The notes under the pieces are model-generated. The model saw only the letters and a program-made list of their open reading frames with translations, did not search any database and was not told where the DNA came from. Shown piece after piece: positions 43,374 through 51,099 of a stretch of 64,000 nt of DNA; the stretch's first letter is position 1, and every line of letters begins with the position of its first letter. Both the position numbers and the translations under genes were made by a program. The stretch is from an uncultured Mucilaginibacter sp. (lineage in GTDB: Bacteria > Bacteroidota > Bacteroidia > Sphingobacteriales > Sphingobacteriaceae), in NCBI GenBank assembly GCA_903864275.1, contig CAIPFE010000060.1:186001-250000 (forward strand), in the 5' to 3' direction.

Positions 43374-45119
43374 ATGCTACGGACACACACTTGCGGCGAA
43401 TTAAATATCAGCAATCTTGGCGAAACGGTTACTTTGTGCGGCTGGGTGCAAAAATCGCGCGACCTGGGCGGAACAACATTTATTGATGTACGCGACCGTT
43501 ATGGTTTAACCCAACTGATATTTAACACCGATAGTGATGATGCTTTGCGCGAGACCAGTCGCGAACTTGGCCGTGAGTTTGTGATAAAAGTTACCGGGAA
43601 GGTACTGGAGCGTTACAGCAAGAACTCAAAAATGTCCACCGGTGATATTGAAATTGGCGTTACCGGCCTTGAAATACTGAATGCGGCTAAAATTCCTCCT
43701 TTTATGATCGAGGACGAAACCGACGGTGGCGAAGAACTGCGCGCCAAATACCGTTACCTCGACCTGCGCCGCACCCCGATCCGCAATAACCTGATGCTGC
43801 GCCACAAAATGGCCCAGGAAGTTCGTAAATATTTGGATGGCCGCGATTTTATCGAGGTAGAAACCCCGGTACTGATCAAATCAACCCCGGAAGGGGCACG
43901 CGATTTTGTGGTGCCAAGCCGCATGAACCCCGGGGAGTTTTATGCCTTGCCGCAATCGCCGCAAACTTTTAAACAATTGCTGATGGTAAGCGGTTTCGAC
44001 CGTTATTTCCAGATCGTTAAATGTTTCAGGGATGAAGATCTGCGTGCCGACAGGCAGCCCGAGTTCACCCAGATCGACTGCGAAATGGCCTTCATCACCC
44101 AGGAAGATATTTTAAATATTTTTGAGGGCTTAACACATCATTTATTCAAAACCGTAAAAGGCATCGATATTGGCGCAGTGCCACGCATGCAATATGCCGA
44201 TGCGATGCGTTTATATGGCTCTGATAAACCGGATATCCGTTTCGGGATGGAATTTGTGGAACTGAACGACATTGTTAAAGGCAATGGCTTCAGTATTTTC
44301 GATAGTGCCGAATTAGTAGTTGGAATCAATGCCAAAGGCTGCGCCCAATACACCCGCAAGCAAATTGATGAACTGACCGAATGGCTAAAACGCCCGCAAA
44401 TTGGCGTTACCGGGATGATCTATTGCCGCTACAATACCGATGGCACACTAAAATCATCCGTAGATAAATTTTATACCGAAGACGACCTGACAAACTGGGC
44501 AGCAGCTTTTGAAGCAGAGCCCGGCGACATCATGTTCGTCTTGGCCGGCCAGGCTGATAAAGTACGCAAGCAGTTAAATGAGCTGCGCCTTGAAATGGGA
44601 ACCCGCTTGGGCCTGCGTGATAAAAATACTTTCGCACCGTTGTGGGTGCTTGATTTTCCATTGCTGGAGTGGGACGAAGAAACCGGCCGTTACCACGCCA
44701 TGCACCACCCGTTCACCTCGCCAAAACCTGAAGATATCGCCATGCTGGACACAGCTCCCGGCGAAGTACGGGCAAATGCCTATGACCTGGTGATCAACGG
44801 TACAGAAATTGGCGGCGGCTCCATCCGTATCCACGACCGTGCTTTGCAATCGTTGATGTTTAAACACCTTGGCTTTTCGCCCGAAGAAGCGCAAAAACAA
44901 TTCGGCTTTTTAATGGATGCCTTTGAATACGGCGCGCCGCCGCATGGGGGCATTGCTTTCGGGTTCGACAGGTTGGTTTCTATTTTTGCAGGATTGGATT
45001 CGATCCGTGATGTGATCGCGTTCCCAAAAAATAATTCGGGAAGGGATGTGATGATAGATACACCGTCGACGATTGCAGAGGCGCAGATGAATGAGTTGAA
45101 GATAAGAACGGTTTTATAA
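43374..45119 (+). CDS. aspS: Aspartate-tRNA ligase
   Basis: 581-residue class II synthetase that charges tRNA-Asp. The N-terminal OB-fold anticodon-binding domain covers about residues 1-105 (VTLCGWVQKSRDLGG). Class II motif 1 lies around residues 130-170, motif 2 is FRDEDLRADRQPEFTQID, the bacterial GAD insert is about residues 280-410 and motif 3 is PPHGGIAFGFDRL. This is the long bacterial form. Whether it could act on the GUC-anticodon tRNA-like RNAs 15 kb away is open. The distance gives no evidence of a link. Confidence 0.97.
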   Translation: MLRTHTCGELNISNLGETVTLCGWVQKSRDLGGTTFIDVRDRYGLTQLIFNTDSDDALRETSRELGREFVIKVTGKVLERYSKNSKMSTGDIEIGVTGLEILNAAKIPPFMIEDETDGGEELRAKYRYLDLRRTPIRNNLMLRHKMAQEVRKYLDGRDFIEVETPVLIKSTPEGARDFVVPSRMNPGEFYALPQSPQTFKQLLMVSGFDRYFQIVKCFRDEDLRADRQPEFTQIDCEMAFITQEDILNIFEGLTHHLFKTVKGIDIGAVPRMQYADAMRLYGSDKPDIRFGMEFVELNDIVKGNGFSIFDSAELVVGINAKGCAQYTRKQIDELTEWLKRPQIGVTGMIYCRYNTDGTLKSSVDKFYTEDDLTNWAAAFEAEPGDIMFVLAGQADKVRKQLNELRLEMGTRLGLRDKNTFAPLWVLDFPLLEWDEETGRYHAMHHPFTSPKPEDIAMLDTAPGEVRANAYDLVINGTEIGGGSIRIHDRALQSLMFKHLGFSPEEAQKQFGFLMDAFEYGAPPHGGIAFGFDRLVSIFAGLDSIRDVIAFPKNNSGRDVMIDTPSTIAEAQMNELKIRTVL

Positions 45120-45141
45120 GTAAGGTATCTATCCTTTTGAA

Positions 45142-45342
45142 ATGGCAGCTGTAATTATCTTTGGAAAATCAAAAAAAGACATTCAGCTTCTGATAACTAT
45201 TGCTGAAAAGATGGGGCTAAATACCAAAGTTCTTGCAAAACATGAATGTGAAGATTTCAGTTTGGCTAAAGCTATAACAGAAGGTGCAACCGGCGAGTTT
45301 ATAGATACAGATGAATTCCTCAAATCATTGAAAGCTGTATAA
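45142..45342 (+). CDS. Small protein of unknown function
   Basis: 66 residues, starting 22 bp after aspS in the same direction. The sequence (KSKKDIQLLITIAEKMGLNT, then ATGEFIDTDEFLKSL) looks like the short helical proteins sometimes annotated as antitoxin-like, but no toxin gene follows. It is cytoplasmic and may be read through from aspS. The function is not assigned. Confidence 0.55.
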   Translation: MAAVIIFGKSKKDIQLLITIAEKMGLNTKVLAKHECEDFSLAKAITEGATGEFIDTDEFLKSLKAV

Positions 45343-45346
45343 ATTA

Positions 45347-45508
45347 GGAGGCACCTACGGAGCCTGAATAAGTCGGTTACATTATTTCTATAAACACGTG
45401 ACTCCGCTGGAGTCAAAACCGCCAATGTTATTAACTGCAAAAGTGCTCCGGAGGAGCATCGTGTTTATAGAACTATACAATAATTTTCAAGACTCCAGCG
45501 GAGTCTCC
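45347..45508. repeat. Composite four-hairpin repeat element, copy 2
   Basis: Same order of parts as the element at 13573-13733. Hairpins lie at 45350-45364 (one mismatch), 45399-45415, 45444-45458 and 45491-45505. The long arm TTCTATAAACACG at 45386-45398 pairs exactly with 45460-45472. Stem sequences differ from copy 1 (TGACTCC, TGCTCC, GACTCC) yet remain paired. No gene lies in this gap. Confidence 0.85.
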
Positions 45509-45639
45509 AATAACGAATGAAATTAGCGCATTAACATCTTCGATTTCAAGGACGATTTTAACGGGTTTGCCCAGCTGGCAAAAGAGATTGTCCCCTAAAC
45601 TGATATTTTTTGTTTTATCTTAGAAAAAAAATCCCCGAG

Positions 45640-46941
45640 ATGAAAAAACTATGCCTGCTTATCTTCTGCGCTTTCTCAATTCCTGCTTTCGCACAAACCA
45701 ATAGCCTTAAAAGTGAGGTCATCCGTAAAGCTGATTCCCTGCAAAACCAAATTATAACCTGGCGCCGCGATTTTCATGAGCATCCTGAATTGGGCAACCA
45801 CGAGGTCCGTACGTCCGGTATTATAGCCAAATACCTGCAATCGCTTGGGCTTGAGGTAAAAACTGGCATAGCAACTACAGGAGTTGTAGGTATATTAAAA
45901 TGCGGCCATCCCGGTCCCGTGGTTGCCCTGCGGTCCGAAATGGACGCATTGCCGGTGACCGAACGTACGCCGGTGCCGTTTGCTTCAAAGGTTAAGTCGA
46001 CATATATGGGGCAGCCGGTAGGGGTGATGCATGCCTGCGGGCACGATTCGCACATGGCGATGTTGATGGCGGTTGCCGAAATACTCACTTCGATGAAAAG
46101 TGAACTGCACGGCACCGTAAAATTTATTTTTCAGCCTGCCGAGGAAGGCCTGCCGCCGGGAGAGGTTGGCGGCGCCGAAGAAATGGTTAAAGAAGGGGTG
46201 CTTGAAAATCCAAAAGTAGATGTGATCTTCGGGCAGCACATTATCTCGTACATACCAACCGGCACCATTGCGTACCGGTCTGGCGGTACGATGGCCGGAG
46301 TAAATGGTTTCCATATTGTTATTAAAGGCAAATCGTCGCACGGCGCCATGCCCTGGATGGGTGTTGACCCGATAGTGATATCCGCACAGATCATCAATAA
46401 CCTGCAAACCATCGTAAGCCGGGATATAAACATTACCGAAAACCCGGCGGTAGTAACCATCGGGGCAATAAGAGGTGGCAACCGCGGCAACATCATCCCC
46501 GATTCGGTGGAAATGGATGGCACCTTACGGTCGTTCACCGATGCGGATAAAAAAATGCTGTGGGATAAAGTGAATGAAATTGCCACAAAAACTGCCGAAA
46601 TGCAGGGGGCAGCTGCAAAAGTAACCCTCGGAAACGATTACCCGGTAACCTATAACAACCCCGAACTGACCGCTAAAATGGCGCCTACCTTGCAGCAAAC
46701 CGCAGGGGCCGCAAATGTAAGCATCAGCCCGCCTGTAACCGGCGCCGAGGACTTCAGCTTTTACCAGCAAAAAGTACCCGGCTTGTTTTTCTTTTTAGGC
46801 GGTATGCCCAAAGGCGGCGACCCAAAAACCACACCGGCAAATCACTCGCCCGATTTTTTTATTGATGAAAGCGGGTTTACACTAGGCGTAAAAGCTTTAT
46901 GTAATTTAACGTTGGATTATATGGCGGCGAATAGTAAATAA
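45640..46941 (+). CDS. M20 family metallopeptidase/amidohydrolase
   Basis: 433 residues from the ATG at 45640, which begins a signal peptide (MKKLCLLIFCAF to FAQ). This is the hippurate hydrolase/N-acyl-amino acid amidohydrolase type (M20D). Metal ligands lie in HACGHDSHM and in EEGLPPGEVGGAEEM, with the dimerisation insert in the middle (GFHIVIKGKSSHGAMPW). It would remove acyl groups from amino acids in the periplasm. Confidence 0.93.
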   Translation: MKKLCLLIFCAFSIPAFAQTNSLKSEVIRKADSLQNQIITWRRDFHEHPELGNHEVRTSGIIAKYLQSLGLEVKTGIATTGVVGILKCGHPGPVVALRSEMDALPVTERTPVPFASKVKSTYMGQPVGVMHACGHDSHMAMLMAVAEILTSMKSELHGTVKFIFQPAEEGLPPGEVGGAEEMVKEGVLENPKVDVIFGQHIISYIPTGTIAYRSGGTMAGVNGFHIVIKGKSSHGAMPWMGVDPIVISAQIINNLQTIVSRDINITENPAVVTIGAIRGGNRGNIIPDSVEMDGTLRSFTDADKKMLWDKVNEIATKTAEMQGAAAKVTLGNDYPVTYNNPELTAKMAPTLQQTAGAANVSISPPVTGAEDFSFYQQKVPGLFFFLGGMPKGGDPKTTPANHSPDFFIDESGFTLGVKALCNLTLDYMAANSK

Positions 46942-46944
46942 ATC

Positions 46945-46989
46945 TAGTCCGAAAGTCAGTAAAGTCCGGAAGTCCGAAAGAAGCTGCAA
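46945..46989. repeat. 45-bp exact repeat, copy 2
   Basis: Identical to 21336-21380, again just after a peptidase-type gene. The flanking DNA is unrelated apart from a shared leading T and trailing A run. Confidence 0.8.
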
Positions 46990-47079
46990 AAATCAGCCAC
47001 AAGACATATACCCATTTTATTTAATATCTATTCCCCGCCATTTCACTAAATTTGCACCCTTATTGTTAATTCATTTTAA

Positions 47080-48264
47080 ATGAAGCAAAAATTTTATGAT
47101 ACTGCTGTGAAGCAGGAACGTGCAGTGCTGGTTGGTGTGATAACCCAGGGGGAAACGGACGAGCAGGCGAAAGAATATTTAGAAGAACTGGAGTTTTTAG
47201 TAGCTACGGCAGGTGCGGAAACGGTAAAGAACTTTACCCAAAAACTACAGCGTCCGGACAGGGCTACGTTTGTCGGTTCGGGCAGGCTGGAAGATATAAA
47301 GGCCTTCGTAACAGCCGAAGAAATTGATATGGTTGTATTTGACGACGAGCTTACGCCATCGCAACTGCGCAACATTGAAAATGAATTGCAGGTAAAAATA
47401 CTCGACCGCAACAACCTGATACTGGATATATTCGCCGGGCGGGCGCAAACCGCGCAGGCAAAATCGCAGGTGGAGTTGGCGCAATTGCAATACCTGCTAC
47501 CCCGCCTTACCCGTTTATGGACCCACCTTGAACGGCAGAAGGGTGGTATAGGTATGCGCGGCCCGGGTGAATCACAAATTGAAACTGACCGCCGGTTGAT
47601 ATTGAATAAGATAGACCTGCTGAAAGAAAAGCTAAAGCACATTGACAGGCAAAACGAAACCCAGCGAAAAAACAGGCATCATCTGATCCGTGTGGCATTG
47701 GTGGGTTATACCAACGTGGGCAAATCAACCATCATGAATTTGGTCTCCAAATCGGAGGTATTTGCCGAGAATAAATTGTTTGCAACATTGGATACCACTG
47801 TTAGAAAAGTGGTAATTGAAAATGTGCCTTTTTTACTTTCAGACACGGTTGGTTTCATCCGCAAGCTGCCCCACCATTTGGTTGAGTGTTTCAAATCAAC
47901 GCTGGATGAGGTGCGCGAGGCTGATATTTTAATACACGTAGTGGATATTTCGCATCCTAACTTTGAGGACCAGATAAGAACAGTAAATGAAACGTTGAAA
48001 GATATAGGGGCCATTGATAAAAAAGTAATTACAGTGTTTAATAAGATAGACGCTTTCCAGCCCACACAGCATCATATTGATCAACAGGCCGAAGCTTTAA
48101 CTTTAGATGATTTCAGGCATAGCTGGATGGCCAAAAACAATAGCCCGGCTATTTTTATTTCCGCCACCAAAAAGGAAAATATTGAGGAATTCAGGGCGCT
48201 GTTGTACGAGGAAGTGAAGGCCCTGCATACAGAAAGGTATCCGTATGACCAGTTGTTATATTGA
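47080..48264 (+). CDS. hflX: Ribosome-associated GTPase HflX
   Basis: 394 residues. The N-terminal HflX domain (about 1-195) includes LSPRLTRLWTHLERQKGGIG-like LLPRLTRLW and RGPGESQIETDRR. The G domain has G1 GYTNVGKST, G3 DTVGF and G4 NKID. HflX splits stalled ribosomes, for example in heat stress. It stands alone and is convergent with the GH32 gene. Confidence 0.96.
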   Translation: MKQKFYDTAVKQERAVLVGVITQGETDEQAKEYLEELEFLVATAGAETVKNFTQKLQRPDRATFVGSGRLEDIKAFVTAEEIDMVVFDDELTPSQLRNIENELQVKILDRNNLILDIFAGRAQTAQAKSQVELAQLQYLLPRLTRLWTHLERQKGGIGMRGPGESQIETDRRLILNKIDLLKEKLKHIDRQNETQRKNRHHLIRVALVGYTNVGKSTIMNLVSKSEVFAENKLFATLDTTVRKVVIENVPFLLSDTVGFIRKLPHHLVECFKSTLDEVREADILIHVVDISHPNFEDQIRTVNETLKDIGAIDKKVITVFNKIDAFQPTQHHIDQQAEALTLDDFRHSWMAKNNSPAIFISATKKENIEEFRALLYEEVKALHTERYPYDQLLY

Positions 48265-48285
48265 TCCACGTAAAAATCAGATCGT

Positions 48286-49800
48286 TTACCAAATTGATTT
48301 TAGCGGTAAAATCTCAACATCTTTAATAATCACCCCTTTATCATTTTGAAACTGTAGATGATCATAGGGCTTATTCGGGAAAAATACGCCGGTCATTACA
48401 CTAAGGCCCCTATCAGCAAATAATTCAACGGAAGAAGCATCAACGATCAATTCAATATCTGACGATGGCCCGGATGATATCCGTCGTGCAAAGAAAGTCC
48501 CGGCGAATTGTGTGTTAAAATCGGTTTTTCCTGGTTTGGTACGATCAATGTAATACCGGTTTTTGGATTTATCGTACCCGATAATCAATTTTTCGCCCGC
48601 TTCATTTGATAACGCGATGGAATAATCGTTGATATTATGAACCTTGAACTTTAAGATGTACTGAGCTGGGAGACTGCTGTACGCAGGTGTATTCACATTG
48701 CCCTTCGCTGCTACATTAAGCGGTTTCAATGTTATTTGTGCTAATTCCTTTACTGGCGCGGATGTGAGGAATATTGATCCGTCAATTTGTTTTAAAGCAA
48801 GCTCCCGGGGTACCGTCATTGCATTGCGCCATTTTTCAGTGGGTACCTGTGTGGCGTAGGTCCAGTTGCTCATCCAGCCCAAAAAAACCTTACGGTTACC
48901 GGTATTGGCCCATGTTACACCGGCATAATCATCGGGGCCATAATCGATCCATTTGGTATCGGTACTTGCAGTTGTAAATTTTTTACCGTCGAAATCACCT
49001 ATAAAATATTGTGTGCCCGAACCGCCGTTAGGGCCGCCGGGGTTATTACTTACCAGCAACACCCAATGCGTTTTTCCATCAAGTTGTAAAGGGAACAGGT
49101 CGGGGCACTCCCAAACGCCACCGTGGCCGCCTTTATCCGCCCCAAATTCACTTTCCTTTGTCCAGTCTTTTAAATTGGGCGATGAATAAAATGTGATCCT
49201 GTCTTTTGTTGCCAGGGTCATTACCCATTTATTTCCGGGCGCATACCACATTACTTTGGGATCGCGAAAATCTTTTATGCCGGGATTTTTCAATACCGGG
49301 TTTCCGGGGTATTTTGTCCAGGTTTGGCCTTCATCGAGACTGTAGGCGATGCTTTGGGTTTGAAAATTGTCCTTACCTGCTTTTTCTCCTACCGGGTCAT
49401 GCTGGCAAAAAATAGCTACCAAAGGAATTTTACCGTTTTTTCCGAAACCTGAGGTATTGTGTTCATCAACTACGGCGCTGCCCGAAAAAATGTAACCGAT
49501 ACTATCAGGATACAATGCAATGGGCATTTGTTTCCAGTGGATCATGTCAGCACTTTCCGCATGGCCCCAATGCATAGGGCCCCAAATTGTTGCGTTCGGA
49601 TAGTATTGAAAAAACAAATGGTACACCCCTTTATAAAAAACCATCCCGTTAGGATCGTTCATCCATTTTTTAGCAGGAGAAAAATGAACTTGCGGGCGGT
49701 ACTGTTCCTTGTATGCTCCAGCAGCCTTGTCCTGGCCTTTCAGATGCGCGGCAGAAAAAAGGCAGAAACTTATCAATAAACACTGCTTTATTTTCATCAT
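48286..49800 (-). CDS. Glycoside hydrolase family 32 (levanase/invertase-type)
   Basis: 504 residues with a signal peptide ending near LKGQ (residue 23). The five-bladed propeller motifs are clear: nucleophile Asp49 in WMNDPNG, RDP with Asp180 in DFRDP, and acid/base Glu231 in WECPDLF. A C-terminal beta-sandwich follows. It hydrolyses beta-fructosidic links (sucrose, inulin or levan). Two ATGs open the frame, and the second may be used. It is not near a SusC/D pair, so it looks like a stand-alone fructanase. Confidence 0.94.
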   Translation of the reverse strand: MMKIKQCLLISFCLFSAAHLKGQDKAAGAYKEQYRPQVHFSPAKKWMNDPNGMVFYKGVYHLFFQYYPNATIWGPMHWGHAESADMIHWKQMPIALYPDSIGYIFSGSAVVDEHNTSGFGKNGKIPLVAIFCQHDPVGEKAGKDNFQTQSIAYSLDEGQTWTKYPGNPVLKNPGIKDFRDPKVMWYAPGNKWVMTLATKDRITFYSSPNLKDWTKESEFGADKGGHGGVWECPDLFPLQLDGKTHWVLLVSNNPGGPNGGSGTQYFIGDFDGKKFTTASTDTKWIDYGPDDYAGVTWANTGNRKVFLGWMSNWTYATQVPTEKWRNAMTVPRELALKQIDGSIFLTSAPVKELAQITLKPLNVAAKGNVNTPAYSSLPAQYILKFKVHNINDYSIALSNEAGEKLIIGYDKSKNRYYIDRTKPGKTDFNTQFAGTFFARRISSGPSSDIELIVDASSVELFADRGLSVMTGVFFPNKPYDHLQFQNDKGVIIKDVEILPLKSIW

Positions 49801-49880
49801 TGTTTTTCTGACGTTTTAAATAGGATCGTTGGTTGGGTGAATTTAAAAATAATAATAACTAATTGACCAAATTTTATGGT

Positions 49881-50106
49881 GCAATTCATATTGTCGCCAC
49901 TACCCTGGGTGTTTGCCTGGATTACGCAGCCCGCAGCATTTGGCTAAAGCCCTACTTTGATATCACTCTATCCGTCGGCTTTAGCCGACGGCAGTGAACG
50001 TAACGTGGCGTGCAAATTCATAGCTGTCCCTTTTAAGCGACGGTGGACAAACAAAACCCCCGGGGGCTTTAGCCAAAATTAGCCAGTTAGCGACAATTTG
50101 AATTGC
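49881..50106. repeat. 226-bp nested inverted repeat element
   Basis: The outer arms GCAATTCATATTGTCGC (49881-49897) and GCGACAATTTGAATTGC (50090-50106) match with one mismatch. Inside, TTTGGCTAAAGCCC (49939-49952) pairs exactly with 50064-50077. Nearer the centre, CCGTCGGC-TTTA-GCCGACGG at 49972-49991 is a hairpin. The core word GGCTAAAGCC recurs in the two inner elements. It is a MITE- or REP-like element in the 449-bp gap before the arsR-type gene. No coding frame is present. Confidence 0.8.
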
Positions 50107-50183
50107 AGCCAATTTTATTTGACCCTTTCTTTAATGGATGAGTAAAACAATGCGTTGAATCCAAAAAAAAATATTCAAATAAA

Positions 50184-50215
50184 TTTGCGCAACCGAATGA
50201 TTTCATATATGTTTG
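50184..50215 (+). promoter_or_regulatory. Promoter of the ArsR-AHSA1 operon
   Basis: TTTG at 50184-50187, a 20-bp spacer and TATGTTTG at 50208-50215 match the Bacteroidota consensus without mismatch. Confidence 0.8.
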
Positions 50216-50233
50216 CAACCGATTGGTTGCAAA
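50212..50233. promoter_or_regulatory. ArsR-type operator palindrome
   Basis: TTTGCAACC and GGTTGCAAA are perfect 9-bp arms around GATT. They overlap the end of the -7 box and the expected start site, ending 17 bp before the arsR-type start codon. A related half site GCGCAACCGA lies at about 50187-50196. Autorepression is the natural reading. Confidence 0.75.
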
Positions 50234-50249
50234 GTAAACGAATTTTTAT

Positions 50250-50582
50250 ATGAGACGGGACGTATTCCAGGCAATTGCAGACCCTACGCGGCGGGAGATC
50301 ATCAATTTGATCGCTCATAAAACCTTGACGCCAAACGGGGTGGCCGACAGTTTTGACGTGAGCCGGCAGGCTATATCAAAACACATAAAAATACTTACCG
50401 AATGCGGCATCATTACAATTACCCGGCAAGGCACGCAACACTACTGTTTTATACAGCCGAAAAAGCTGGATGAAGTTGCCGACTGGTTGGCCGATTTCAG
50501 GAAAATATGGGACAACCGGTTCGACAAGCTGGACGACCTTTTAATAAAAATGCAGTCAAAAACCAACATAAAATCCAAATAG
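50250..50582 (+). CDS. ArsR-family winged-helix transcriptional regulator
   Basis: 110 residues. The helix-turn-helix is at about residues 8-75 (AIADPTRREIINLIAHKTLT, SRQAISKHIKILTECGI). No Cys cluster for metal binding is visible, so it belongs to the group paired with AHSA1 proteins rather than the metal sensors. It ends two bases before the AHSA1 gene. The promoter holds a perfect palindrome, which suggests autoregulation. Confidence 0.92.
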   Translation: MRRDVFQAIADPTRREIINLIAHKTLTPNGVADSFDVSRQAISKHIKILTECGIITITRQGTQHYCFIQPKKLDEVADWLADFRKIWDNRFDKLDDLLIKMQSKTNIKSK

Positions 50583-50584
50583 TT

Positions 50585-51073
50585 ATGAAAAATCAAACAA
50601 AAATTGTTGCCGAAAAAGGCGTACAGGAACTTTTTATCACCCGGGAATTTGAGGCGCCAAGGGAACTGGTCTTCCAGGCATTCAATGAGCCGGAATTACT
50701 GGTACAATGGCTTGGCGTATGCGATATGACGATGCGCATTGATCATCTTGATAGCCGTACTGGCGGTTCATACCGCTTTGTAAATTGCACAGCGACCGGC
50801 CAGGAGTTTAGTTTTAACGGCGTAATACACGATGTTACCGCGCCGGAGCGGATTATCCGCACATTTGAATTTGAAGGGCTGCCTGAAAGGGGCCATGTTT
50901 CCTTAGAAACGGCTACTTTCGACGCGTTGCCAAATAACAGAACAAAGCTTACTATCCAAGCCGTATTTAAATCAGTAGCCGACCGCGACGGTATGGTGGC
51001 ATCGGGCATGGAGAATGGCGTTGTTGATTCGCATGGGCAGTTGGATAAATTGTTTGAGAAGCTGCTAAAGTAA
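50585..51073 (+). CDS. SRPBCC/AHSA1-domain protein
   Basis: 162 residues from the ATG at 50585. An upstream in-frame start would overlap the regulator gene. The START-like AHSA1 fold is visible (ITREFEAPRELVFQAFNEPE, GGSYRFV, then FDALPNNRTKLTIQAVF). These small helix-grip domains bind hydrophobic ligands, and the partner here is unknown. It is translationally close-coupled to the ArsR gene. The GH36 gene starts 26 bp after its stop codon. Confidence 0.92.
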   Translation: MKNQTKIVAEKGVQELFITREFEAPRELVFQAFNEPELLVQWLGVCDMTMRIDHLDSRTGGSYRFVNCTATGQEFSFNGVIHDVTAPERIIRTFEFEGLPERGHVSLETATFDALPNNRTKLTIQAVFKSVADRDGMVASGMENGVVDSHGQLDKLFEKLLK

Positions 51074-51099
51074 GGCGATCTTTAGGCTATCTTTAAATA

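Noticed and set aside
43374..45119. aspS as functional partner of the GUC-anticodon tRNA-like genes because both are in the window
   Set aside because: The genes are about 15 kb apart with many unrelated genes between, and aspS is universal. Proximity is not evidence.
45142..45342. Toxin-antitoxin module after aspS
   Set aside because: The 66-residue protein is vaguely antitoxin-like, but the following DNA is a repeat element and no toxin gene is present.
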